This document shows positions 43,740 through 56,995 of a DNA stretch of 64,000 nt, one piece after another. Below the pieces are notes generated by a model. It saw nothing but the letters and a program-made list of their open reading frames with translations. It was not told the DNA's origin and ran no database searches. This stretch comes from Mugil cephalus (taxonomy: Eukaryota > Chordata > Actinopteri > Mugiliformes > Mugilidae), in the NCBI RefSeq assembly GCF_022458985.1, contig NC_061776.1, forward strand, positions 3,433,340 through 3,497,339. The letters are read 5' to 3'. The position numbers and the translations under genes are program-made. How positions within the stretch are numbered: position 1 is the first letter of the stretch; each line of letters begins with the position of its first letter.

Positions 43740-46700
43740 TATTTTGTATTTTGGGCTTTGGACATTAGAGACATGATCATGCTTGATAATTGTGTAGATG
43801 AATCGGCAAAGAGAAGAATCGCCATAATGGGAGAGGCTGAAAGTAAAAGGCATCGGCACACGGGCTGCTGCTCAGACCAGACTCTACGCTCTCTAACTGT
43901 TATGAACTGTGTCTCCATGAGCAAAAACAATGTCCCATAAATACACAGAAGACACAACCATCTGAGGATTGGATGGACTTCTACAGAGAACAAATAAATA
44001 ACATACATCAACGCATGGAGAGAGGAAACATCTTGTTATCAAATAGAAAAACAAAAGAATCATTCTGGTTTACTGAGGAAAGCCCCCCTCTGCATCTCTC
44101 AAATGCACGGGGACTGAAGTGGATAGCAGGAGTCGACAAGTTCTGGTCTTAAGGTGTCAGATGACTGTGCTGAGCCATAACACCAGTGCAACTAGTGACG
44201 ATGGCCAGATTCCCATTGTAAGCCCCTACACAGAACCTTAAGAGGACTCGTTTTATAAAGTATTTGCATTGGTACCATGCGATTCAGAAGGATATTTTAA
44301 GTTTCTTTTAGTAGTTTTTAAATGTCTTAATGGTCTGGGACCTTTTTATTTGTTGACCTACTTTTTTTTTACGTATCGAAACCTCATGAACCTGATGTAA
44401 TCTGGTACGGATTGTTAACCAACCTCAAGGTCTATCTAGGATTCAAAGGGTTGCAGCATTCAGTTTTATCGGAACCGACTGTGGAACAGGCTGGAGACAA
44501 GCTCAGGGCCTAAGTGGACTGTTGATACTTTAAAAAGAGGCTCAAAGACTTAGAATCTTTTTATTAATTCTTTTGTATGATTTGAACTTCCTGATAACTT
44601 TGTTTTTATCTGATTTGATGAATTTTATTTAATTGACTTTTTTTTATTATTATCACCAAGTCTTATTGGTAAGGCGACGTTTTTTTAATTTATTTCTTTA
44701 ATTTTTATAGTTTATTTTAGTTTTCTTACCAAATATTTGGTGTTTTAGTATCTTTAGTTCTAGGAGCCTGATTTCTGTCAGCTGTGGGAGGAGCGCCCCC
44801 GCTTGTTGGGTCACTCGCATCTGTTCCTGTTATCTTGGGTGTGATTTTACGGCAGAGACCCTATGGTTGTATGGTTTATGTCTGACTTTTATTTTGTGAA
44901 TATGTGTTATCGTTTCATGTTTTATTTTTGTTTAAGTTTGGAATTTCTCTGTTTTGCTCTCTCGTGTGTTAGGTCACAATCTTAATCTAACCTCACAACA
45001 ACAAATCACCCACGGTGATTCCTGTGTGTCCTTGATTGTTCATTGGGTCTCACCTGTGTCATTGCCCTGAGCGGTTTTCACTGTGTCTTGTAAGCCCTCA
45101 GCCCTTGTGTAAATGTAGCCCTGTTTCTTTGCTCACTGTGCGTTATTTTATGTCTCTTTCTGGTTTGAAAAGTTCCTGTTTTTAATTGCATTGTTGTGTG
45201 TGTGAAATGTTTTTTTCTTGTTATTTTATTTTTTTTTTTGGATATAGGAACTAATTAATAAAGAAAAAAAAAAAATAAAATTTGATTTGGGGCATCAGGG
45301 GCTGGAAAGGTTTTTTAAAAAAATTTTTCATTTTTTTATATATGTTCATTTATTTTTAAATGCCTGATGAGCGAGGAACCTTGGCTTGGCTTATAGGTCC
45401 ATGACTAAAGTTGTTCGATTACATAAGACAGTCTTAAAGATGAATTGCCAAGAGTTTCCAGAGTTCCAGCTACTTGTGTGTGTTTTTGATCTAAGTGCTA
45501 AACTCGGAAGGAAGATTTTGATGTGAGTGATGCTTTTTTCGGATCTGGTGTTGGTCACTTGTGTTCTAGTGGTATGAGGATGAGGATGTTATTTTGATTA
45601 TACGATGTTTCTTATGTTTCTCAGATGTACTTTGTCATTGTGATGTTGATTGGTGATTAAAGGTGATGTGATAGCTTATTCCTTTGAATTCGAAGATTGT
45701 GTACTGGGTGATGGTCTCAGTCTTTGGACAGTTGGGTTCATTTGTTGAGGGGGCATCTTGTTTGTATCTTATGATGAATTCACAGGAGTGTCAGTGATTG
45801 AATGTTACATTTCTTGTGTGAGTTGTAAGGAGAGAGGGTTCAGAGGAGCTGTCCAGTGATGAAGTGAGGGAATGGTTTGTCAGTGGGCCCTTGAACAAGG
45901 AAATTCTGACTAATCTGAAGTTTTTTGAACAATTTCTTAGGATGCTGTTGGTTGATCTTTCTGATTTACAGTGTACTGATTGATAGAGTTCATTGAGATT
46001 GTATCAATCTGCTGGAGACATTGGGTAGTGTTTTCTGTGTGTTTTGTACGTCAATGTTATGGCTGTTGATTGGGAATGATGGATTTTGATCCTGATCGAT
46101 CGATCAAAACTTACAGCAGATTTTTTTAATGTTGGAGCCAATTTCAACTGCTTTCTATACAGACTGTATTTTTTGCACTAGTTAACGGTTGAAGAATCGG
46201 TTCCATTGGAGGTCAGAGTGTATGAACATGTGATTCATGGAAGTAAGAGAAGGAAAAAGATAATCTTGCTGTGTTCAACAGATGTATTTCTATCCACATT
46301 CCAGCTAGCGCTGCGTGGATAGGAGTATGGGAAATGTACCAAGGGCACATACATCAGGGGGCGGAGATGGGGAGGAAGAAAAAAAAAAAAAAGTGCAATG
46401 ATCTTTATTTTGTTTTTTTATAATAAAATAATTTAAACCATACATTAATGGTATGCAGTGCAAAGCTAATTTAAATAATCAAAATTGCAATTGTACATCC
46501 ATGTAAAGTGAATATGTTACGTTAATTTTCATAACTCAGCATTTCATTTGGCTATTTTGCTGAGTTTACTGCTTCTTTGCATTTGCTCAATCAGAATTTT
46601 ACTGTTATGAAAATAAGATTGAATTAATCTAATTTGCACTTTTGTATAAATTGAATTGGTTATTATATTGTACAGCAATAGTGATGAATTCTAGAATTAA

Positions 46701-47200
46701 CTTTTAATATTGACTCTAACAACCATCGATGTCACTGACTCGTGCTCTCTTCAGATACGCTGTTTTAAACCTGTCCTGCAAATTGGGCATCTACAGGTCT
46801 CCGCACTTAATCCAGCTTCATGCGTTCTCTGTAGCTCACATCTGATGAAACCAGTGATGTGCATCATGAAATCAATGGAATGTCGTAATAGACCTGACTG
46901 GCCATCTCCTTCACTTACGATGAGGTACGAACAGGATTGTTTCTAAGGTTCCATTTCAAACTGAAATCACAAACATTCCCTAAAAAAAGAGGCACGAAGG
47001 TGGTAAATGATTTTGCTTTTTAACAGACATTGGGACAATGGAGAAAAAAATCAGAAAGCAGGGCCTGTCGATGTACTCAAAAAATGGATGATAGCTTGCA
47101 TGTTATTAATAAGTGTTTTAATGATTATATGGATTTCATTGTTTATCTATATAAATTAAAGAAATGTATAAGGTCACAGCCTATTCAGTTTCTAACAGGA
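43740..47200. repeat. Corrupted inverted copy of 26.4-29.8 kb
   Basis: Contains in order the LINE ('ggatggacttctacagagaa' onwards, then tail at 44,450-44,560), the LTR-like fragment (44,870-45,320), the spacer (45,330-46,310) and the hAT fragment (46,320-47,130), all reversed and broken by small indels. Confidence 0.7.
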
Positions 47201-47813
47201 TAGGCCGCTGCTATCTTTGCTTCAGTTCAGTGCTGATAGGTCGGTGTTTATCAAAATGTCAGAGCAGGAAATCTCTTCTAACTGAACAGAATCTCTCGAG
47301 GTCCTGGCTTGATTCTACTTTTTAGGAGTTGAAGTCAAACATTTTGATTTCTTTTCACTTGTCAATTTATATGGATTATTATCGTTTCATGAGTTCTCTG
47401 TGTTTAGTGATTACTTCTAACTTTTAAGAGTCATTGAATGATTCTGTACAAAGTAAAATGTTTTAGGAAACGTCCTTTTAATAGAAGAGTATTTACAGAG
47501 AAAACAGTCTGTGAACATAAAGTCCACCAACCTGAATGTGTTTTGTGGGAACATGATATAGTTTTTTGTATTTCTGTTCTTGTGACAAGATTTTTTTCAT
47601 TGTGTCAGATTCATAATCAAAGGTACATGGATAAGGACTCAGCAGATTGATTGAGCTGTCATCATCAGAGCCGCTCTATTGTGGGCTGCAGGGGCTGATG
47701 GGAGCTTTGGGACCCTGTAGAAGTGGCCGTCTAATGTCACAGTGTCCTTGTTGGGGGCCTCAGCTGCATCAGAGCTCCACTTTCACAGGTTCACAGAGGT
47801 TACTCCACACACA

Positions 47814-48248
47814 AATTGCTTTTCTCAGTGCTGCTCTGTGCTGTCTGTGTTAGGTGGTGTTTCCAACAAATACACCTTTAACAAAACTGTTCACTAACTT
47901 ATCTATCTGTCTGTGTCTTACAGCCTCGCGGCGCGCCATGGCAGCAGAGCTGAACCAGGACCAGTTAACATTGACCAGAGAGTTGGGTATTTCAACAGTC
48001 TCCTTCAGATGGGGATGGAAACTGTCCGGTGTTATGATAATATATATATTATTGGTACCGAAGAAGAAACATTCAGTCTGATTACTCTTATTCTTGAGGG
48101 ATAGTGGTGAATTATTGTCAGGTTACTGATATCATCAGGAATATGGATTTCTCAAGCTGTGTATAAACAGAACAGTTGGGAGTTATAGTTAAAGACAGTC
48201 AAAGTTGATAATTCGTGCTCCTACTACTGCGCTGTGTGAGAGAGTTAC
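47814..48248 (+). pseudogene. TRGV pseudogene (cassette D), plus strand
   Basis: The leader remnant (about 47,814-47,853) has lost its ATG and its donor. The V exon remnant (47,924-48,248) starts after a TTACAG acceptor with MAAELNQDQLTLTR and is soon frameshifted. Traces of 'ggtaccgaagaagaaa', 'gctgtgtataaacagaacag' and 'tcctactactgcgctgtgtg' follow the order of TRGV B, its closest match. An odd GGCGCGCC replaces the 'ggttgc' stretch before the internal ATG. Indel density suggests consensus error; the true allele may be intact. Confidence 0.65.
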
Positions 48249-48285
48249 CACATGAGAAATGATGTGAGCCGCTTGAACAAAAACC
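48249..48285 (+). other. Damaged long-spacer recombination signal (cassette D V)
   Basis: Heptamer reads CACATG (one base lost), 22 bp spacer, nonamer ACAAAAACC (48,277-48,285) intact. Confidence 0.6.
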
Positions 48286-48299
48286 AACGATTGAACAGA

Positions 48300-51200
48300 T
48301 GTTCAAAAGTGTTTGTGAAGGAAGAGGCGTTAACCAGGGTACTATTTCACCTCATCTCAGACAGAGTCCCAAAAATTTTACTGAAGCTGAGGGAGATTCT
48401 TTTTTACTGCTCTCACTATTTATTTGACATCAGATTTATTATGTTGTTAGCAGATATTTTCAACCGGTTTAGAAAAAAAGATGAAACAACAAGAGAAGAA
48501 CGAAAAGAGCAAAAAAATACAAAGTCTAATCAAAAGAATTCAATGAAAGAGCAAAAGGAACAAAAGGATAATTTTCAAAGGACTTTTGAAAGTCAAAGTT
48601 TGAATAGAATGAATGATTTCAGAACAAATTGTTCAGTGTAGATGAAGGCCCTTGCTTCATTACATTTGATGTTAGTTGTTTCTCAATCTGACCACTATCT
48701 TACTGTTAATCTAAAGTGTTACGTTTACAAGCCTCTTATCAGATTAAAGTTTTTTTATTTGTAGTTCCTGTCCGTTACTATGTTTACATTATTAGATTTT
48801 TACATTTCTTTTGTCCACGTCAAATATGTGACAACTCTCCTTTTCCGGCATGATGAAGCTATAGAATACACAGTAAAAACGTAAACACAACAGGAGGGAG
48901 GGAGAGATGCAAGTTTTTGAGTGGTAATAAAAGTGCGAGTAGTGGTGCAGTTAGAGGCCACAGGGGAGGTTAACCTTATTGATTATGCTCAGGAAAGGAC
49001 AAAAATAAAAAACTTAAAAACTTGAGTCTAGACTCCCTTGGGCGCACAATACGTGAATTGGGGAGAGTTGGGGGAGAGTTTTTTGGTTATAGGAAATGAA
49101 ACTGATTAAATGACAAAAGATATGTTGCTTTTAAACAAAATATTAAGAAAAATATATAGTGGAATTGTGCATGTGGACATAGGACTCCAGTTTCCCCTGC
49201 AAATCAGTGGGGGTACAAGAGGTAAGAAAATGATTAAATTTAAAAATTTACTCTTTAGAGTTTAAGTGTCAGGCGTGATCAATGAGTACTAGATGCAGAG
49301 ATATATTGAATAAACAAAGGTGATTTTATTGGATTCTCCGGAGATCCACCACAGAGAGACAAACAAATGGCTACAAAACCTTGCAGAAACTTGACTATGA
49401 GAAGAAAAACTTCCAAGAAGGAGGGAAAACTCAAATAAAGAAACAAATGAAAAAAAAACCACAAAAACACTGAATAGGAGGAAAACAACGGACTAAGGAT
49501 CTAAACTAAGGAAAGAAATTTAAACAACAAAAACTCTATTTCGAGAGGAATAATGGGTTACTTGGAACTTCTATGGGTTTGTAGACATTGAAAACACAGG
49601 GCGCGGGTGGTGGTGTGGACGATAACACTTGGCACAAGGACAAGGGGAACACAGATACATTTACAATGGAGGGAAAAATGGGTCTGGTGGAAACACTAAG
49701 GGCATTCAGGACTGAAGAAATGAGGTCGGGGAAGAGAGTGACCTGAGAAACGTGAGGAGATTATATTTTCAAAATAAAAAGGAAATGTCAGGAACAAAAC
49801 AAACCCAAGATCAGACACCCTCAACAGGTGAGGGTCTGTGTGTGGTGTTGTGACATTAATCTCTATCCAATCAGTGTAAAATAAAAATGAAATCGGAAAC
49901 AAAATATTAAACACTGAGCTTTGTTCTTCCTAGAGTAATTGATATAATTATTGATATTTTTTCCAATTAGTTATTTAAAATGACACTCTACAGTGTAATA
50001 GTGTTTCATTTTTATTTCTCCAGTGTTATTTTATTTTATATATGTAGGCTGCTTTATTGGAATTGATATATGTTTTTCACTATATTAAGAATAAATAGTC
50101 AGCCCAACAATGGTTACAGTAAACAAATGCTTTAATGCTCACCAGATGAAGCAATAAGGAAACATATGAGAGCTGTGCATTAATCAAATGACATGTATGT
50201 CAAAAGGCCTGGGATAAGGCAGGGTTGGTCAACATGAAAGAAAAATAACAATCTTGCTTTCTACCTTGTTACTTGTATGATGAAATGTTTTGAAAAAGTG
50301 AATGTACATAAAGGCAAATGTGAGCAGCAATAATTTTTCATGCATTTTCAGAACAGACTCAGTCTTGTTAATAGAGGGGGAATTCACATTCAACTGCACC
50401 AAAAATAAGTAAGTTAAAGTAAAATTCATTGTGTTTAGCTATTTAACCTTTAGTTTGACCTGTGTATGACGATAATTGATGGTAGATTTTCATCTTCTCA
50501 TGGACAGTGTCTTCATCAGCAGTGTTTTTAAAACAGCAGCAGCTGCTTCACGTCCTCATCAGATGAACTTTGCAGAGTGAAGAGGTTCTGGGGTTGACCT
50601 GGTCCACACTTGAGACCAAAAAAAGTTTACTTGCTCCATATAAATTAATGAGGATCACGAACTCTAGAACGAAATTCGGTGCATGTACACTTCTAATATT
50701 TTTTCCTGTTATTTCTACAAAATTGGTGCATGGTCATTGAACAACCTCACTCGCCCTACGTCATCAGTGAGGAAGCGTTATTGAGTCACATTTGATTCTG
50801 CACGTGCTGTGTGCGCTTGCACTGTTTTAGCTCCGTTAAAATCATTGTTGTAAACGTTTTTTCTGTATAAGAAATGTGTGTAACTCATGTGTTGTGTTTA
50901 CACAACCCACCTGTCCTCTGTAGACCTTGTTAATCTCACGGTTTCTTTCAGTTTAATCAGCTTTGGTGTATTTAGTGGTTAATATGGATTCTTTCTCTCC
51001 TGTGCTTCTCCTTCTCTCTCCTGCTCGTGTTGACACAGGTTTTAGTCTCCTCTGCTCTTTAGTGTTAATGGTACTGTATTTAAATGTCAGTTTATTTTTG
51101 TTTGTTTGGAGGCGAGGCTCTCTGAACTGGAAGCACGGCTCGGCTCCATGCAAATCCCAATAGTAGCCTGGCCTGTAGTGGTGTGGGTGCGAACAAGCGC

Positions 51201-53440
51201 AGCTCCCGTTGCATAGCTCATGAGTGTCCCTGCAAGCTCGTTGCAGTAGCTCCTGCTAGCTGACCCCCTGCGTCTCTATGTCTCTGTCCCTCTGTGTGTC
51301 TCTGTTCCTCTGTGTGTCTCTGTCCTCTGTGTGTCTCTGTTAACTTTGTGTGCGTGATGTGTTTGTATCTCTTCTCTCTAGGTTTATTTATACCAGAAAT
51401 TTCGCTTGTCTTTGTTTTTGAGAGACAATTTTTTCATTGACCCTGGTGTTGAAATTGGAAAGTTATTGTGCATTTTTTCTAGATGGTGAGAATAGCTTTT
51501 GTAGATAAGAGGTTGAGCCGATCTATGGACATAGTGTTCCTAATGATTGTATTTGATTTTTAAGGTAGATAACACCTCTTGACTTGATGTTGTAGTTGGT
51601 GTGGTGTGATGATGTTGTTTGAGAAGGTTAAGTTTAGTGACATTGGTTTCTCATGGTTGTTTTCTTCTTCAAAACTGATAGAGAGCAGTGCTCTTTGCAA
51701 TCTGATAACTCCTCATTATCGTAGATCAGGGAAAGTTCTGTTTTAGTCTGGTCTTGTCAATCAGGGATAGGTTCTCAACCGTGGTTTAAGACATGCTGAA
51801 TCTGGGAACTTTCTGTGTGTTGTTTGGAATAAAGTTCCTTGCAAGGAGTTGTGGCGTGATGAGGTGCTTTGTGAAAGAAAAACCTTCTTTTAGAATGGCT
51901 CATGATGTGTTAATACTATGTGATAATATAATTTTAAAATGGGCTGAAACAAAATTGGGTTTCACATGTTCACTACAATTAATGTTTAAATAGCAGTTAG
52001 ATAGTGTAATAAAAAAAAAAAAATAAATTGTGTTTTTGGTTAATGTTTATTGAATATTTGTTTTGTCAATGGACACTATACATTTGAGTTGGATACTGTA
52101 TTAAGGGGGCGAGTTTTTTTTTAGTTGTGTTTTGATTATGGTCTTGGTGTTCATGTCTGTGTGTGTAAGAATTGTAGTGTTACTCAGTGCAAATGGTGTG
52201 CTGACGCGCGCGCAGCACACAATGTTCTGTTTTCTTTAGTGGGTGGCTCTGGAAACAGGTCTCCCCTGTCATCTATCCTCAGCAATTAAGGAACAGCCTC
52301 CCTCAGATCAATACATACGTTTTTTGAGTCAGATTGTGAAATGGTTAGGGAATGTATTAACCAAGCAAAACATTTTGTTATAATTATGCGTTATAATTTT
52401 TCATTAAAAATCAAGATAAATCAATTATTTGAAGAAGATGAATATAAGATTTAAGGGCTAATATAATTCGACGCCGCTGAGAATTAAAAGCACGGTATGC
52501 TAGATAATATTGCATTTAACTTACTAATAGCCTGCATGGGTTAATGAAGCTGGGGGATTTCTGCGATTGAGAAGAATCGATCGTGTCTTTTGGAGTTGAT
52601 TATAGGAATGTCTACTGTGCATGATTTAATGGAACAAGATAGGAAAACAAACAGAAAGCTTCGTCTTCCAGCATTTCAATAGCCTCCAGCCTTTTCTTGT
52701 ATGGCATAAATGCTTCATGTTTAGGATGGTCTGGAAAACACTTCACAGGATCATTCTTGTGCTAACAGACTGGTGTTGATGCACAATGTTGAAGTTCCAA
52801 ATGTTGATGATGCACTTGGAAGTTGTAGTGCGGCCACCATTTCATCTAGCATGAGTTCCGCGCGCGCGCCGCGCGCTCCTAACGACAGCAAATACCCCAT
52901 GTGGTTTATTTTAAAAGTGATATGAGGGATGTGGGCGGTTGCTGTGATACCAGGTTAATGCGGGCATAACAGTGAATGTAGTGAGTCGTTTGCAATAGAT
53001 GTCTGTACTTTCGTGCACTCCTCCAGTGGCACCTCATCACCGATGCCCTTCATATGCATTTTTTTTCTTGTCCTCAGGAAGGATGCAGTGAAGGCTATCA
53101 AATAAGGCACTGGCTATTAAATCCACACAGCTGTTGGGTAGTGCTTTGAATTCTATTTGAAACGCCTTTGTATATTGTTCTTGTTGCGTCCATCGATGTA
53201 ATTAAGTACCAGGGATAGCTGAAGTGTGTGGAAATGTGGGTAGTTTCATCAGTTGTTACAGATAAAAACTCAGCTGCCTTTATTCATCCACCATCTGTTC
53301 TCTTAGAAATGCAGCAAAAAGGCCAGGAGCTGAGTTTGCTTTTTATAGGTCGCATTTTATCACAAGTTGTTGTGGTTCAAAAGTATGTGTCATCAGAGAA
53401 AGGTTCTTTGGTATTTTGGAATATAACTCTTTAGTCTGAG
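48300..53440. other. Corrupted spacer, no supported gene
   Basis: 48.3-50.1 kb mirrors 11.0-12.4 kb with many indels. 50.4-53.2 kb is mostly not matched elsewhere in the window; it has a (TGTGTGTC)n-like stretch at 51,270-51,350 and short GC-rich islands at 52,203-52,220 and 52,860-52,880. A minus-strand stretch at 52,770-52,630 reads protein-like (PDHPKHEAFMPYKKRLEAIE) but is short and unidentified. Confidence 0.45.
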
Positions 53441-53449
53441 GTAGATTTT

Positions 53450-54130
53450 TGTTGGTGTGAACAAGGATCAATTTTGGGTCGAATACGGCATCTGTTATCA
53501 GGAAAAATCTAATAATCTTTATGTAAATGATCTTATCCTTAATTTTACTAATTGCTGTTTGTGGGTGTGTACTTTTAGAAGCAAACTACAGTGTATTAAA
53601 TTATGGAAATTATAAAATGAATCATTGTGAAAAATGATAACATTAACAGAGTCTCTAGCTCAACCCTCACTGTTTCAATCCCATGGATTCTGCCATTTTC
53701 AAGTAATAGTCTTATGCAAATTTATGTTTTCATGTATAATCCATCCTCAAGCTACTTCCCAACATGTTTTGCTCTACATACCAGTTCTCAATTCAGATAC
53801 ATGATACTTTTTTTTTTTTAAATTTTGATTTTTTAGATCACAAACTTTCATTAAGATAAGGGGTGCCATTATTAGTAATCCTTACAGCTCCATTAGAGAA
53901 AAGTAACACTGCAATTCAGAAGCAAACAATACATTTTTATAGTACAATTTTTGTGAAATACAAATTCGTATCAATCGCCCCTCCCCCGCTCGCACTCGCC
54001 ATACATTTAAATTTTATCTGGGATAAATGTAGTGGAACTACTCAATAAAGCCACAGAATGGCATTTCTAGTTTGGTGAACTGGTTTTTGAAAAAACTCGT
54101 TAAATAGATTGGAGGTGTCCACAGGGTGCG
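53450..54130 (+). mobile_element. Corrupted copy of the 9,990-10,790 LINE fragment
   Basis: Inverted copy: 'gatcaattttgggtcgaata', 'gttatcaggaaaaatct', 'ttatgttttcatgtataatc' and 'ggataaatgtagtggaacta' follow the order of the minus strand of 10,730-10,060, with indels and a GC-rich intrusion at 53,980. Confidence 0.6.
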
Positions 54131-55529
54131 ACAATCACCACGGTTTTTTTAGAGGTTTCATGAGGGTAATATTAGTACAAATGTGGATGTTTAATGTAAT
54201 ATGTAAAAGAGTAAATGCTTGTTTAAGGACTGAAGTCATTTACTGAAATGAGTATGTGTTAGGGTTGGGGTTTGAGAGCAGAAATAGACGATGAGTCACC
54301 AACGGTTGTAAGTATTGCAGGACGTCGTCAATGCCTTGGGCTGTTTGTGCTACGGGGCAAATAATGCAAAGTTAGTAACGTTATGTATTAAAATCTACAT
54401 TCAGCTTTATTGTCTGTCGTTTGACCTGTGATTGTGTGTTTATGTGAACTTTGTGGGCATTTGTGGGTTTAGGGTCAAACCATGTAGTTAATTCTTTGTA
54501 CTCTGTTGTTGCTATAAGGAGATTTTGGTACAATCTGCAGTCTGTATGGGATGTAGGACATAATTTATACTTGTTGAATAGGTAATAACTCAAGACTAAC
54601 TAGACTAAACAGAGTTAAGTAAGTGTCCCAGTGTACCATGCAAGTGTCGGTGTCGCTGATTTTTTTTTTTGACTAGTATGTAGACACTGTTGAAGACTCC
54701 TAGTCAGTTTACCCCCCTATTTTATTTTACACCACAAAATTCTAAACTTGCTTATTGATTCTGCTTTTTAAAACCTTATGATTGCTGTTTAGACAAATAA
54801 AGACAAAGATTGATATTTCTGTTGTCTGTGTGGATGTTCAGTTTAGCTTGGTAATATGTATCCTTTCTTTTATCAGTTGTCCTTTTTTTTGTGCTGTTGA
54901 CTGCTATTTGCATTGATTGTTTTAAAAGCTGAATTTTGTTTAGGGAGGACACCTGGACATGCGCAGATAAGGGTCTTTTCGTTTCCTTCTGCAACATTCC
55001 ACCTCAACTTTGATTATGTTCACTTATCATGTTTGTTGTTTGTATGATATTGATTGGCTCGATATACTTTTTATTGCGTGCTGTTAAATGAAAATAAATG
55101 ATATGGGTTTTTTTTTAAAATAAATAAATTAAATCACACCAGGGTCAGTTAGAGAGGTAGGTCTAGGGATGGCTGCTGATCTTGTCCTGCTCCATGGACA
55201 CGTTGAGGAGGAGTCTGTCCTTCAGGGACATAAGAATTAACAAAGCATCACTGTTTGATGAACCAACTGTGACTGTGTGTCATTACTGATAATATTTATT
55301 ATTTATTCCACATCATTACTATATATGTTATAACTAAATATGTTTATATGTGTTTCTATGTAATGATGCTACTGGACACTGAATGTCCAACAGAAAATCT
55401 GATGACCAAAACAGATGTTGACCTGCTGGTGGCGCTAGATAAAAAGTCCAAATCAACAGTCAGTTAATGAAGTTGATCCTCTGGGACCAAGAATGTGTAG
55501 AAAGGCTCTCAATAGACTCCAACATACTG

Positions 55530-55810
55530 CTATGTTGTTTGGACGAGTACTTTAAAGAACCACCTCAATGGTATTTTCATCCTGCAAAAACGTTTCATCA
55601 AAATCAACTTAAATTATGAATAATAACATTAATTATTACGCAGAAATGACAACACTCTCCAACAGACTCTGTAGCTCCACCTCACTGTTTCATCTCTATG
55701 TATTCTGCCCATTTTCAACGGAGACTTTCTGAAAATTTTCTTTCTTTTCATGTATCAATCCATCCAGAAGCTACTTCTGACCTGTTTTCACTCTACATTT
55801 CAGTTCAATT
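55530..55810 (+). mobile_element. Short third copy of the LINE C-terminal fragment
   Basis: 'ctccaacagactctgtagct' onwards matches the minus strand of 10,580-10,400. It splits two copies of the J-upstream region (55,170-55,500 and 56,280-56,912). Confidence 0.5.
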
Positions 55811-55833
55811 CCTAAATACATACACACATAGAT

Positions 55834-55834
<1 letters not shown>

Positions 55835-55880
<46 letters not shown>
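55835..55880. repeat. (GT)n microsatellite
   Basis: About 23 pure GT units. Confidence 0.95.
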
Positions 55881-55883
<3 letters not shown>

Positions 55884-56912
55884 ATACCATCAGATCGAGG
55901 ACATTTGTGTAAAGTGAGGACATTTTGTCCGGTCCTCACTTTCTGACTGTTTTGAAGGTTAAAACTCAGTTTTAGGGTAAAGGTTAAATTAGATTATGGT
56001 TAGGGTTAGGGTAAGGGGCTAGGGAATGCATTATGCCCATGAGTGTCCTCATAGATGGCCATACAATAATCTGTGTGTGTGTGTTAGTTCATGTATTGTT
56101 TGTGCTGAATGTTTGTCATCTCGGAGGGACACCTGACAAGCTCCTGTGGGTTTTTATTGGTCTCAAACTTCCTATATTTTTCTCTTCTTCATGTACTATG
56201 TGCTTTGTTATGGTGTTGATCTGTTCACTATTCTTTTTATTTATGTGCTGATGGATAAATAAAAAAGAAAAGAGAAAACAATGTCCACCACCCTCTACAT
56301 GACACCATAGTCAGACAGAGAAGCTGGTTCAGGGACAGGCTGCTGTCTCTGTCCTGCTCCATGGACACGTTGAGGAGGACGTTTGTCCTTCAGGACATAA
56401 GACTCTACAGCGCCTCCCTGTGAGGAACCAACTGGACTGTGGTCATTACTGATACTATTCTATATATTTATTCACATTATTACATATTTATGTTATAACT
56501 TAAATATGTTTCATATGTGTTTCTATGTAATGATGCTACTGGACACTAAATGTCCAACAGAAAATCTGAGGACCAAAACAGATGTTGACCTGCTGGTGGC
56601 GCTAGATAAAAAGTCCAAATCAACAGTCAGTTAATGAAGTTGATCCTCTGGGACCAAGAATGTGTAGAAATGTTGATGTGAGTCCATCATCCATCCTTTA
56701 GTCCAGATCCAGTCCATGACTAAGACTAAAGTAGTGGACTGACCAACCACTGACATTAACATCAGAGCCATGCTGCTAGTGAGGCTAAAAGAAAGGAGAA
56801 GAAGAGACAGTCATGTAGATGTGAACATCAGAGAACACATCAAGGAGCTGAAATATGATCCTTCCTCCTCATGTGACTCCTTCCCCTCAGCTGACTCTCT
56901 CAGCAGCACACA

Positions 56913-56940
56913 GGTTTTTGTATTAGTCTTTTTCACTGTG
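56913..56940 (+). other. 12-bp-spacer recombination signal of J (cassette D)
   Basis: Nonamer GGTTTTTGT (56,913-56,921), 12 bp spacer, heptamer CACTGTG (56,934-56,940). Confidence 0.9.
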
Positions 56941-56995
56941 TGGCAGCGGCAGGGCTACGACATCTTTGGCTCTGGAACTAAACTGTATGTAACAG
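56941..56995 (+). CDS. TRGJ: TRG joining segment, cassette D
   Basis: A 55 bp J reading WQRQGYDIFGSGTKLYVT with ACAG|GTAAG donor. Closest to cassette A J (GYGIFGSG). Intact. Confidence 0.9.

Larger units (their letters stand above)
36430..56270. other. Indel-rich block, mosaic inverted copy of other parts of the window
   Basis: About 42.4-48.4 kb is an inverted copy of 25.1-31.1 kb, including its V pair, hAT, LTR and LINE. About 48.4-55.2 kb contains an inverted copy of parts of 9.1-12.3 kb. Alignment by eye needs a 1-3 base indel every 10-30 bases. The intact cassettes differ from one another mainly by substitutions and rare indels. Sharp return to clean sequence occurs near 56,270. This suggests an unpolished consensus; true decay cannot be excluded. 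Confidence 0.65.

Noticed and set aside
48252-48641. 129-codon plus-strand open frame rich in Lys and Glu
   Set aside because: It is the reverse of AT-rich sequence 3' of the V gene (12,130-12,240) in the indel-rich block; the frame is an accident of A-rich DNA.
55995-56020. Telomere-like ggttagggttaggg
   Set aside because: Only about two to three units in an interior position; common simple sequence in fish introns.
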